Positions 1 to 6,940 of a stretch of 24,607 nt of DNA are shown piece after piece; the first letter of the stretch is position 1; the number at the start of each line of letters is the position of its first letter. This stretch comes from Nitrososphaerota archaeon (GTDB lineage Archaea; Thermoproteota; Nitrososphaeria; Nitrososphaerales; Nitrosopumilaceae), in contig JAUWQG010000005.1 in the NCBI GenBank assembly GCA_030611185.1, forward strand, positions 1-24,607. The letters run 5' to 3'. Below the pieces are notes generated by a model. It was not told the origin of the DNA. It saw nothing but the letters and a program-made list of their open reading frames with translations, and did no database searches. The position numbers and the translations under genes are program-made.

Positions 1-1
1 C

Positions 2-343
2 AAATCAAGAGAGTTCTACGAATTTGTTTTACCTCCTGTGGATATGCACTTGAACGAAGACAAGTTAACTTTATTGATTGACATACCTGGATTTGATAAA
101 AAAGACATTAAACTATCACTTGATGGGAACATTTTGTCTATTCAAGCATGCAAGCAAACCTCTGAGAAAGAAGAACAAACTATGATTTGTAATCAGAGAC
201 CCAACGTTATTGATAAAAAAATAAGATTGCCAGTTGATGTTAAAGACGAAGAAGATACAGTGAGCTCTGCCAAATATTCACAAGGAGTATTATCAATTAC
301 CATTCCTGTTCAAAAACATGGAAAAGATATCAAAATAGAATAA
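2..343 (+). CDS. Small heat shock protein, Hsp20/alpha-crystallin family (5' end missing)
   Basis: ATP-independent holdase chaperone that binds unfolding proteins in the cytoplasm. The frame is open from the left edge: before the first possible start (GTG at 38) it already reads KSREFYEFVLPP, which continues smoothly into VDMHLNEDKLTLLIDIPGFDKKDI. The true start therefore lies outside the window and GTG 38 is not the start. The visible 113 residues are an alpha-crystallin domain: the IDIPGF..DIKLSLDGNILSI strands, the QGVLSITIPV strand, and a C-terminal IKI tripeptide of the I-x-I type that docks in oligomers. The stop codon at 341-343 directly abuts the stop of the kinase gene on the other strand, and a run of seven T (347-353) follows. 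Family assignment is firm; oligomer type cannot be told. Confidence 0.9.
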   Translation, partial: KSREFYEFVLPPVDMHLNEDKLTLLIDIPGFDKKDIKLSLDGNILSIQACKQTSEKEEQTMICNQRPNVIDKKIRLPVDVKDEEDTVSSAKYSQGVLSITIPVQKHGKDIKIE

Positions 344-1894
344 TCATTTTTTTCTAAATATAGTAAAAATCCCCATAATTACTAGAGAGCCTATCATTCC
401 ACTAATACCAATTGATTCATTTGAAGAATACAAAACTGCAGACCCCACAAAGATTGCAGCTGAGAGGATACTGCCAGAAAGAAGGATGTTTGATTTTGGT
501 TTTGCATTTAGTTGAATAGATCTATTATCCTCAATGAATTTTTTTAGTTCTGGTGCAATTGAAATAGTTGCATCAATGGATTTTGCAAATCTTTGAAAGG
601 AATATTTCAATTCTTCTATATAGGCATCTTTGATTAGATTTTCTTCTTCTAAAATTTCCCTTAATACTTTAACAAATTTAAAATCCACTTTATGTTGTTT
701 GTAAATTCCTTCAATTATTGATGCCATTCTCATGTACAAAGCTAAATTTTTAGGAAGAATAAAGGGAAATTTGCTCATTGTTTTATTTGCAAGTTCCATT
801 AAACTTTGTACTTCCATTTCATCAGGTTTTCTTCCATGCATGGCACGTACAGTAAGCTCAATTCCTTTTTCAATTACCGAGCGATTAAAATCAGGAGTGA
901 GCATTCCAAGATCATTCATTGCATTGACTGTTCGTGGAGGGTCCTTCTCAACTAAAGCCAGATAAAGTCGAATTAGTCGTAATCTTGTTTCATTATCTAG
1001 CTTTCCCACCATTCCATAATCATAAAGGATGATTTTTCCCTCATCAGTAACTGAAATGTTTCCAGGATGAGGATCGGCGTGAAATAAGGAATGGCGTAAT
1101 AACATTGTGAAAAATATCTTATGAACATCAATTACAAGTTGCTTTCTGTCGATTCCTTTTTCATCTAGAGCCTCAACATTGGTAACTTTGATTCCTGGAA
1201 GATACTCCATAGTTAAAACATTTTTTGAGGAATAATCATCATAAACTGAAGGGACGATTACCTTATTGTTATTTTTCATATCATGTTTAATTTTTTTAAG
1301 GTTTGAGGATTCAATTGTATAATCCATTTCTTCATGAATTGTTTCAATAAATTGAGAAAGCATAGCTTTGGCAGAAAAACGCAAATTTGGGTCTACAAAT
1401 CTTAATGCAAGTGGAAGAATTTTTTTTAAAACTTCTAGGTCTTCTGAAACTATTTTTTCTATTCCAGGTCTTTTTACTTTAACAACAATTTGCTGACCAG
1501 ATATAGATCCTCGATAAACTTGACCTAAAGATGCACCAGAAAGTGGATTAGGATCTATTTTATCAAATTTTTCATTAATTGGTCCAAGATCATTTTCAAT
1601 TATTGGTTTTACTTGTTCAAATGGGGCAGATGGTACTTTGTCTTGTAGTTTAGCTAGTTCTTCTAAATAGGGTTGAGGTAAAATATCGGCCCTTGATGAA
1701 AGCCATTGTCCAAGTTTTATGTAAACAGGGCCTAAAGTAATGAAAGTGTTTAAAACTTTACGAGCATTTTTGCGATATTGTTCAGTATCAATATCTTTTC
1801 CTGCTTGTCTAACCCATTTTCTTCTATCTTTACGTAACGCTAGAATTGATGGGAGAAGTTTGATTAGAACTTTAATAGTTCGCTTGGTTGCCAT
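344..1894 (-). CDS. UbiB/AarF/ABC1-family protein kinase-like protein
   Basis: Atypical kinase-fold ATPase of the UbiB/ADCK family, which in other organisms supports isoprenoid-quinone or lipid biology at the membrane. In its 516 residues the family signatures are clear: the KxGQ motif as KLGQ (60-63), the A-rich nucleotide loop as SGASLGQVY (119-127), the lysine in VVKVKRPG (K139), the catalytic loop HADPHPGN (272-279) and the DFG-like YDYG (291-294). The last roughly 50 residues form two hydrophobic helices (about 469-486 and 495-513), giving the usual C-terminal membrane anchor. A GGAG motif at 1903-1906 lies eight bases before the ATG. Five bases separate it from the small membrane protein gene upstream, so the two are probably cotranscribed. 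The substrate is unknown; menaquinone or lipid metabolism is only a guess. Confidence 0.9.
   Translation of the reverse strand: MATKRTIKVLIKLLPSILALRKDRRKWVRQAGKDIDTEQYRKNARKVLNTFITLGPVYIKLGQWLSSRADILPQPYLEELAKLQDKVPSAPFEQVKPIIENDLGPINEKFDKIDPNPLSGASLGQVYRGSISGQQIVVKVKRPGIEKIVSEDLEVLKKILPLALRFVDPNLRFSAKAMLSQFIETIHEEMDYTIESSNLKKIKHDMKNNNKVIVPSVYDDYSSKNVLTMEYLPGIKVTNVEALDEKGIDRKQLVIDVHKIFFTMLLRHSLFHADPHPGNISVTDEGKIILYDYGMVGKLDNETRLRLIRLYLALVEKDPPRTVNAMNDLGMLTPDFNRSVIEKGIELTVRAMHGRKPDEMEVQSLMELANKTMSKFPFILPKNLALYMRMASIIEGIYKQHKVDFKFVKVLREILEEENLIKDAYIEELKYSFQRFAKSIDATISIAPELKKFIEDNRSIQLNAKPKSNILLSGSILSAAIFVGSAVLYSSNESIGISGMIGSLVIMGIFTIFRKK
347..353 (+). terminator. T-tract just after the Hsp20 stop codon
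   Basis: Seven consecutive T follow the Hsp20 stop with a three-base gap and no hairpin. U-tracts of this kind are the known 3'-end signal for archaeal RNA polymerase and aCPSF1-dependent termination. The tract lies inside the 3' end of the convergent kinase gene. Its use as a terminator is inferred from position only. Confidence 0.4.
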
Positions 1895-1899
1895 GAGAA

Positions 1900-2286
1900 T
1901 TACTCCAAATAATTTTTAATTTTCTTTGTTGCGATATATCCTAGATATCCTGTGACTATAGAAGACATTAAACCAGATGATATCTTATATTTTTTTGATT
2001 TATTATTATTGATTAATGATTTTCCAACCTGTAATCCTCCAAAAACTGCACATGCTAATCCAGCTAAGACTTCGGGTGCGTCATAAAATAGATGACCTAA
2101 TGGATCTTTTCGAGGATCAATCTTATCAGTGTGAATTAAAAATTTATCATCGTATTCTCTAATGTGTAAGTTACCATATCGATATTGTTTTTTGGCACCA
2201 TTTTTTTGTCCAAGGAATGTCTCTTCCGCTCCTTTCAGCATGAATTCTCGTAATTCCTTTGGGACCACTATCTCATCCCCCAGCAT
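1900..2286 (-). CDS. Conserved hypothetical protein with two C-terminal membrane helices
   Basis: I do not recognise a named family. From the ATG at 2286 the protein has 128 residues: a polar N-terminal half (DEIVVPKELREFM..GAEETFLGQK and a strand-rich YRYGNLHIREYDDKFLIHTDKIDP segment), then two hydrophobic segments at about 72-90 (EVLAGLACAVFGGLQVG) and 103-121 (SSGLMSSIVTGYLGYIA) separated by a lysine/asparagine loop. A GTG start at 2301 would add five residues, but the TATA-like element at 2309-2314 lies 25-26 bases before the ATG, which suits a leaderless transcript from the ATG and is too close to the GTG. It is the first gene of a pair with the UbiB-like kinase and may act with it at the membrane; that is inference from position alone. 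Confidence 0.7.
   Translation of the reverse strand: MLGDEIVVPKELREFMLKGAEETFLGQKNGAKKQYRYGNLHIREYDDKFLIHTDKIDPRKDPLGHLFYDAPEVLAGLACAVFGGLQVGKSLINNNKSKKYKISSGLMSSIVTGYLGYIATKKIKNYLE
1903..1906 (-). promoter_or_regulatory. Shine-Dalgarno site for the UbiB-like gene
   Basis: On the minus strand GGAG lies eight bases before the ATG at 1894, inside the last codons of the upstream gene. It supports this start and translation of the kinase as the second gene of a two-gene transcript. Confidence 0.55.
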
Positions 2287-2308
2287 GATCGCAAGATCCA
2301 CTAATTGC

Positions 2309-2314
2309 TTATAA
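2309..2314 (-). promoter_or_regulatory. TATA-like promoter element of the hypothetical/UbiB operon
   Basis: On the minus strand the sequence reads GATTATAAGC, centred about 25 bases before the ATG at 2286. This is the spacing expected for an archaeal TATA box feeding a leaderless transcript, and it is the main reason for preferring the ATG over the GTG at 2301. Confidence 0.55.
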
Positions 2315-2359
2315 TCTTAGTTATAGAGATTAGCCACAGCTTGAATAAGGGAAGTAAAG

Positions 2360-2617
2360 TTGGAGATAAAAAATGTAAGTTATTTTTTTATGGGATTAAT
2401 AATTTTCATGATAGGAATATTTATTGTGATTTATGATTATCCTCAGATTAAATATTTTGATAATTTTGAATTTGATTCATATCTTTTACTTGATGAGGAC
2501 AAAAAGAATATTCATCAAAGACTAAAAATAGAATTTTCAATAGGAATAGCATTTTTGTTATTTGGAATTGGTTTGAGTATTTTTTCATTTATTAAGAAAA
2601 CAAAAGAAAGAAATTAG
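2360..2617 (+). CDS. Small two-helix membrane protein, unknown function
   Basis: An 85-residue protein with no family I recognise. Two hydrophobic helices (about 7-25 and 59-77) flank an acidic/aromatic loop (YDYPQIKYFDNFEFDSYLLLDEDKKN). The C-terminus is basic (FIKKTKERN), which by the positive-inside rule places both ends in the cytoplasm and the loop outside. The start is a TTG at 2360; a later in-frame ATG at 2390 would cut into the first helix, so TTG is preferred, without a strong ribosome-binding site. It stands alone, divergent from the UbiB pair. Its reality rests on the coherent two-helix topology and an open frame; moderate confidence. Confidence 0.55.
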   Translation: MEIKNVSYFFMGLIIFMIGIFIVIYDYPQIKYFDNFEFDSYLLLDEDKKNIHQRLKIEFSIGIAFLLFGIGLSIFSFIKKTKERN

Positions 2618-2670
2618 ATTTGCTTTCAAATTCATTGGTAAATCAAATTAATGTCACGCAACTTTTAAAC

Positions 2671-2676
2671 ATATAA
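2671..2676 (+). promoter_or_regulatory. TATA-like promoter of the 2698 gene
   Basis: ATATAA, preceded by a purine/T-rich stretch (CTTTTAAAC), is centred about 25 bases before the ATG at 2698. The spacing predicts a leaderless transcript. Confidence 0.55.
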
Positions 2677-2697
2677 TTTTTGTAGACATATTGAATT

Positions 2698-3003
2698 ATG
2701 GATTATCATATTATGGATTATAAAACAGTCATTAAAAGAATTGAAACTTACATGAGTAAATTTGAGGGGGATTATTCAGATTGGTACGTTGGAATAGCAA
2801 AGGATCTTGATGAGGAATTATTCAAATCACATCGAGTTGAAGAAAATGGTGTTTGGATTTCATTTGGAGCAGATACAGATGAAATTGCTAAAAAAGTTGA
2901 AAGTTATTTACTTGATAAAAAAACTGATGGAAATCCAGTAAAACTAGAAGAAGACGTTAGAATTGTGTATGTCTATAAAAAAAATTCCCAAACCAATCCA
3001 TGA
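2698..3003 (+). CDS. Small protein with faint GIY-YIG-like N-terminal segment, unknown function
   Basis: A 101-residue soluble protein. Residues around DWYVGIAKDLDEELFKSHRV followed by a WISFGADTDEIAKKVESYLL helix resemble small bacterial and phage proteins of the type 'YIGIT-DPERRLF-xH ... ARxVEKYFL ... VYVYKK', itself reminiscent of a GIY-YIG fold start. The arginine that is catalytic in GIY-YIG nucleases is replaced here by glutamate (DEEL), so nuclease activity is doubtful. This comparison is from memory of family patterns and is weak. An ATG at 2698 sits 25 bases after a TATA-like element; a second in-frame ATG at 2713 is possible. The region after the stop (3037-3089) is T-rich on this strand. 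Confidence 0.6.
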   Translation: MDYHIMDYKTVIKRIETYMSKFEGDYSDWYVGIAKDLDEELFKSHRVEENGVWISFGADTDEIAKKVESYLLDKKTDGNPVKLEEDVRIVYVYKKNSQTNP

Positions 3004-3036
3004 ATATGTTAAAAGGATATTAAAAATTAAATTTGG

Positions 3037-3089
3037 TTTTGAATAATTTTACTTTAGAAATTTTTATGAATGAATTTTTATTTTGTTTG
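3037..3089 (+). terminator. T-rich intergenic region between convergent genes
   Basis: The 103-base space between the convergent genes ending at 3003 and 3107 carries repeated T-runs on the plus strand (TTTT 3037-3040 and 3047-3050, TTTTT 3061-3065 and 3075-3079, TTTT 3081-3084). There is no hairpin. It looks like an archaeal oligo-U termination zone for the 2698 gene; inferred from composition only. Confidence 0.35.
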
Positions 3090-3106
3090 TAATAATAAAC
3101 AGAAAA

Positions 3107-3304
3107 TTATTTTTTGCCGTCTTTGAGTTTATCTTTGTTAAATAGAATAAAGCTAGTCGAAAAAACTATGAGCATTACGATTCCAGTCACAAAAGCGTAA
3201 TTAAATCCAGTTCCAGGATGATCCTGTTCATGGTAAGTATGAATGATAAAAGTAGCAATTAATAGAATTACGCCTAAAATTGTGAGTTTTTGATGTAATT
3301 CCAC
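3107..3304 (-). CDS. Small two-helix membrane protein, unknown function
   Basis: A 65-residue protein beginning with GTG at 3304. Two hydrophobic helices (about 6-22 and 34-54) are joined by a histidine- and acid-rich loop (HTYHEQDHPGTG), and the C-terminus is strongly basic (NKDKLKDGKK), so both ends are probably cytoplasmic and the loop external. A loop with three histidines could bind metal, but nothing proves this. A TATA-like stretch (ATATACAC on the minus strand, near 3328) lies about 25 bases upstream. I recognise no family. Confidence 0.55.
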   Translation of the reverse strand: MELHQKLTILGVILLIATFIIHTYHEQDHPGTGFNYAFVTGIVMLIVFSTSFILFNKDKLKDGKK

Positions 3305-3362
3305 AAATTTGGATTTATTGATGTGTATATGAATTTAGAAAATTTCAAATTCTAAAATATTT

Positions 3363-3695
3363 TTATTTTTCATCTTGCATTTCTGATAATTTTTTTATTA
3401 CTTGTTCAAGTTCAGTCTTGTTATCATTTATGACTTGTTTTAAAACTTCAATTTCTTTTTTTATCTGCTCCAAATGAATATCATCGGATTCTACAATTTT
3501 CTTTTCTAGATCAATTAATATTTGTAGATTGTATTGATTAATTTTTTCTAAACCTTCTTTGTATTTTTCTAATTTTTCATAAGGAGTCAAAGTGTTTTCA
3601 ACAGTTTCAACTTCTTCGTTTAAAAGAAACCCAATTGAAATTACTGAAATTCCAATAACTAAAGCTACAATCATGATGATAATACTTGGTCTCAT
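3363..3695 (-). CDS. Membrane-anchored coiled-coil protein, unknown function
   Basis: A 110-residue protein with one N-terminal hydrophobic helix (about 4-25, IIIMIVALVIGISVISIGFLL) followed by a long, charged, heptad-like region (about 40-108: EKLEKYKEGLEKINQ..., KKEIEVLKQVINDNKTELEQVIKKL) that should form a coiled coil. The short acidic stretch after the helix (NEEVETVENTLTPY) and lack of basic residues there suggest that the coil lies outside the cell. The ATG at 3695 follows an AT-rich region with a TATA-like AAATAAAT around 3716. It lies between the secreted protein of the ABC operon and another small membrane protein, all on the same strand, but with its own promoter-like spacing. No family recognised. 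Confidence 0.6.
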   Translation of the reverse strand: MRPSIIIMIVALVIGISVISIGFLLNEEVETVENTLTPYEKLEKYKEGLEKINQYNLQILIDLEKKIVESDDIHLEQIKKEIEVLKQVINDNKTELEQVIKKLSEMQDEK

Positions 3696-3742
3696 AGTAA
3701 ATCTATATGAAAATTTATTTTGTTTGTAATTTAAAATTTCAT

Positions 3743-5050
3743 CTAACTATTCTGAATTTCTTCCTTTTTACGCCTACGCATTATGAAAATTGCCACTGCA
3801 ATAACGATTACAATTGGAATAATAATCATAATCGTATAATCTTCAGAGTCATCATCATTTGAGGGCTCTGCTACCAAGATTGTAGTTTCATATGGTAGGA
3901 AAATTTCATCTCTCACACTATCCTTGTATCTTACAGTGATTTTTATATCGTGTTCGCCATAATTTGGTTCACCTTCAAACTCTATTGGTATGTTAAAGGG
4001 GACTGGAGCGTCTATTTCTATTTCATCAATAAATTGTTTTTGTTCTTTTATGTTTGAGTCTCCAAGGGATTCAAGAGTAACGAAACCAAATAATGCGTCT
4101 TCGTTTCCTTCATTAATTATCTCCCCAACTATCATTTGGGTATCTGATAATTCGATTACCCTTATTCCATAGACTGAAAGGTCTATGAGTCCTTTAATGT
4201 AGAAATCAACAATTCTGTCTACAGTATGAGAATCCCCATGTGCATTATAGTAGGAAATTGATAATGGAACTCGCAAAGTGTCTCCCTTTAGATTTTCAGG
4301 TACGTAGACAGTTGCAGTAAGTTGTCTTGAGGACCCTGGCTCAATATTTCCAACATCCCAATTAGATTCTAAGATAACAACATTTTCCATATTGGTAGTT
4401 GACGATGCAGTTGATGCTCTTTCTGTTTGAGTGTTACCTGAAACAATATCTACACTAGAAATTGGTGCTGAACCGTCATTTGAAATCACAATAACCACAT
4501 TATTTGTTTTTAAGGATGTTAGGAATGGATCTAATGCCTTGACATTGATCAAACTATCTCCTGTAACTTTAAAAGTAAAATCAGAAAATGATGTTCTAAC
4601 ACCAGACTCTCTTAATCTTGAATAATCAACCTTGACTGTAGCAGGATATTGTTGAATTTGCGCATTTTTGTCGATGTTTACAAAAAATGTCAAGTGGAAA
4701 TTATCACCTGCAAGAGAATTAGAATCACTATCAGCAAGAACTACTAACCCTGGACCATCAGAGCCTGACAAACCAAATGGCAATGATAATTGGCCTCTAA
4801 TTCCTGTGATATCTTGTGTTCCTACATTTGCAAATACAACTGTAAATGGTGCATTCGAATCACCTGGTTCAACTTCAATTTTTTGATTTAAGGTTCCAAA
4901 ATATGCATCAAGAAATTTTACGTCCCCAAAGTCTCGTTCAAATGGCGAATTTCCAAATCCTCCAGAACTAATTTGCGCAAAGGAATTCTCCACGACAAAT
5001 GGAGTTATCAGCAGTACTGTTATTGAAAATATCATTTTTGAATTAATCAT
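3743..5050 (-). CDS. Secreted, C-terminally membrane-anchored protein with CARDB/S-layer-like (COG1361-type) beta domains
   Basis: A 435-residue extracytoplasmic protein. It has a Sec signal peptide (about 1-26, ending near SFAQ), then Ig-like beta-rich repeats: a phrase 'EPGDSNAPFTVVFANVGTQDITG' typical of CARDB/COG1361 domains, a second unit around 'NNVVIVISNDGSAPISSVDIV...NIEPGSSRQLTATVYVP' and a third around 'MIVGEIINEGNEDALFGFVTLES...DIKITVRYKD'. An acidic linker precedes a C-terminal helix (about 405-424) and a cytoplasmic RRRKKEE tail. The ATG overlaps the TGA of the ATPase gene (ATGA), so it is translated together with the ABC transporter. In archaea such proteins often accompany MacB-like transporters and are thought to act as their outer-face partner or periplasmic-like adaptor; the precise role here is inferred. 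Confidence 0.8.
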   Translation of the reverse strand: MINSKMIFSITVLLITPFVVENSFAQISSGGFGNSPFERDFGDVKFLDAYFGTLNQKIEVEPGDSNAPFTVVFANVGTQDITGIRGQLSLPFGLSGSDGPGLVVLADSDSNSLAGDNFHLTFFVNIDKNAQIQQYPATVKVDYSRLRESGVRTSFSDFTFKVTGDSLINVKALDPFLTSLKTNNVVIVISNDGSAPISSVDIVSGNTQTERASTASSTTNMENVVILESNWDVGNIEPGSSRQLTATVYVPENLKGDTLRVPLSISYYNAHGDSHTVDRIVDFYIKGLIDLSVYGIRVIELSDTQMIVGEIINEGNEDALFGFVTLESLGDSNIKEQKQFIDEIEIDAPVPFNIPIEFEGEPNYGEHDIKITVRYKDSVRDEIFLPYETTILVAEPSNDDDSEDYTIMIIIPIVIVIAVAIFIMRRRKKEEIQNS

Positions 5051-5754
5051 GCTATTACCTCCATTTTTTTAGTTTGTTCGCTACCTTCAAAGGCTTTGCC
5101 ATCTTTAATTGTAATTATTTTATCTACATCCCCAAAATGTTCTGGTTCATGGGTTACAATTATGAAGGTTTGATGGAGTTTTTTTGCCATTGATTTCATT
5201 AGTTGAACAACATTATCAGAAGTAACTGAATCTAAATTACCAGTTGGTTCGTCTGCTAAAACAATTGATGGATTATTAATTAATCCTCTAGCAATTGCTA
5301 CTCTTTGAGCTTGCCCACCAGAAATTTTATTTGCTCTCTTATTCAATTGAGGCTCTAATCCCACTGTTTTTAGAAGATCTCTAGCATCTTTTTCAGCAGA
5401 TCCATTTGTTCCTCCGATTTGTCTTGGCAGCAAAACATTCTCTAAAACAGTTAGATCAGTAAGTAAATTTGAAAATTGGAAAATAAAACCTAATTTCTTG
5501 TTTCTAAAAGATGATATTTTGTTCTCGGTAAGTTTGGTGGTATCAACTCCATCGATGAAGACTTTGCCGTTTGTTGGACGATCTAAAAGCCCAATCATGT
5601 TGAGAAGTGTAGATTTACCTGATCCTGAACTTCCAACAATTAATACAAATTCTCCTTTTTCAATAGAAAATGAAGCATGATCCAATGCCTTCACTTGATT
5701 TTCACCGTAGCCGTAAATTTTAGACACATCACTTACTTCAAGTACTTTAGACAG
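5047..5754 (-). CDS. ABC transporter ATP-binding protein (MacB/LolD type)
   Basis: ATPase subunit that powers the FtsX/MacB-type permease encoded just upstream. Motifs, numbered from the proposed start: Walker A GSSGSGKST (41-49), Q-loop in GFIFQFSNLL (Q83), signature ISGGQ (134-138, I instead of L), Walker B IVLADEP (154-160), D-loop and H-loop THEP (H192). The length of 235 residues is normal. The start is unusual: no ATG, GTG or TTG stands where the family starts. A perfect GGAGG (5764-5768) lies nine bases before an in-frame CTG at 5754, giving (M)SKVLEVSDVSKIYG. Alternatives are a TTG at 5814, deep inside the permease gene, and a GTG at 5727 that removes the first beta strand. It overlaps the permease gene and shares ATGA with the secreted-protein gene. 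Confidence 0.88.
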   Translation of the reverse strand: MSKVLEVSDVSKIYGYGENQVKALDHASFSIEKGEFVLIVGSSGSGKSTLLNMIGLLDRPTNGKVFIDGVDTTKLTENKISSFRNKKLGFIFQFSNLLTDLTVLENVLLPRQIGGTNGSAEKDARDLLKTVGLEPQLNKRANKISGGQAQRVAIARGLINNPSIVLADEPTGNLDSVTSDNVVQLMKSMAKKLHQTFIIVTHEPEHFGDVDKIITIKDGKAFEGSEQTKKMEVIA

Positions 5755-6934
5755 TTCGCATCGCCTCCACTGGTAATAGTTTTGTTGCTCTGTACGATGG
5801 ATATAGAGATGCAATAATTGCTAATGAAAATGACAACAAAGCAGTTTGAATTATTTTCTCCCAGTTGTAATTTACTTCTAAGGGAATGCTGTTCATGAAT
5901 GACATATTTGTCTCCTTGGCATAAATTGTGTACCCTAAACCAGCAGCTGTACCTACCCCAGCACCAATTGCACCAATAATCATCCCTTGGAAAATAAAAA
6001 TGATTAGAATATCCTTGCGTTTTGCACCAATTGATCTCATAACTCCAATTTCTCTTGTTTTTCCATTTACAAGCATCATCTGAATAGTAACTATTGCAAA
6101 AGCTGAGGACATCATACCAAAGTATCCAATCAAATTAATCATAGCGATTCCAGATCTAAATCCGGCTAATTGTTCTTCTGCTGATTCTTCTATTGTTTCA
6201 GCAATAAAATCATCATTAGGATATGCAGCTAAAAAGAATTCTTTAACTTCAATTGCTTTAGTGGGATCATTTAGCTTTACCATAAAGGAACCAGTTTCTC
6301 CTTCTCTACCCATCATATCACGTAAAGTATCAATATGCATTACCACACTGTAATCCAAACCCTGACCCCCAGGGGATTTTACAATTCCAGCAACTGTGAA
6401 TCTCCTAATTTGATCCTCACCTGTCCTGTCAACAATTAGCATCTTTAAACTATCACCAACTTGCGCATTACCAAGATCAGTTGCCACGTTATTTCCTAAA
6501 ACTACAGAATTTCGATTAAGAACATATGTTCCTTCAGCAACAGTTTCATGTGCAGTAGATGCTTTTACATCACGTAATGGATCAACTCCAACAACAGGAA
6601 CTCTGGTTTCTTCAATCAATTTCCCATTTTTTGTCATGTTAATTTCAGCCGTAGAGGATAACCTCGGTGTCGCCCCTTGAACAAATGGAATTCGCTCAAA
6701 CCAATTTACCAAAGCTAAATCAGATTTATCGATATAGTCCGCTTCATCTGTCACCAGGATATCTCCATTTCTATAATTGCTAATGTCACGAACAATAGCA
6801 TCAAACAAACCCTGAAAAATTACAAAATTAACATGAATTACTAAAATTCCAATCGTCACAGCTAAAACAGCACCAATTAGACTACCTTTTTTGTTAAAGA
6901 GCATTCTTTTAGCCAGACGTAATCTGTAGTCCAT
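5747..6934 (-). CDS. ABC transporter permease, FtsX/MacB family
   Basis: Membrane subunit of a type VII ABC system. In 395 residues: a cytoplasmic basic start (DYRLRLAKRMLFNKKGS), TM1 (about 18-42), a MacB-type extracytoplasmic domain (about 43-265) and three C-terminal helices with the typical FtsX loop REIGVMRSIGAKRKDI (about 295-310), ending with PSYRATKLLPVEAMR. One copy of the four-helix unit means it should work as a homodimer with the adjacent ATPase. Such systems move lipoproteins, peptides or lipophilic compounds, or transmit force across the membrane, rather than import substrates. It is the first gene of a three-gene operon. The ATG at 6934 has a TATA-like element about 25 bases upstream, so the transcript is probably leaderless. 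Substrate unknown. Confidence 0.9.
   Translation of the reverse strand: MDYRLRLAKRMLFNKKGSLIGAVLAVTIGILVIHVNFVIFQGLFDAIVRDISNYRNGDILVTDEADYIDKSDLALVNWFERIPFVQGATPRLSSTAEINMTKNGKLIEETRVPVVGVDPLRDVKASTAHETVAEGTYVLNRNSVVLGNNVATDLGNAQVGDSLKMLIVDRTGEDQIRRFTVAGIVKSPGGQGLDYSVVMHIDTLRDMMGREGETGSFMVKLNDPTKAIEVKEFFLAAYPNDDFIAETIEESAEEQLAGFRSGIAMINLIGYFGMMSSAFAIVTIQMMLVNGKTREIGVMRSIGAKRKDILIIFIFQGMIIGAIGAGVGTAAGLGYTIYAKETNMSFMNSIPLEVNYNWEKIIQTALLSFSLAIIASLYPSYRATKLLPVEAMRTV
5764..5768 (-). promoter_or_regulatory. Shine-Dalgarno GGAGG that points to a CTG start for the ATPase
   Basis: GGAGG on the minus strand, nine bases before CTG 5754 and inside the last codons of the permease gene. It is the strongest ribosome-binding motif I noticed in the window, and no standard start codon in the ATPase frame lies at a suitable distance. 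It supports coupled translation after the permease. Confidence 0.5.
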
Positions 6935-6940
6935 TAATAT

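Noticed and set aside
38..343. GTG at 38 as the start of the Hsp20 gene
   Set aside because: The frame stays open to the window edge and the upstream codons read as a normal Hsp20 lead, so the gene begins outside the window.
5747..5814. TTG at 5814 as the ATPase start
   Set aside because: It would add 20 residues (HLYIHRTEQQNYYQWRRCE) not seen in the family and overlap the permease by 68 bases, with no ribosome-binding motif noticed before it; a GGAGG downstream points to CTG 5754 instead.
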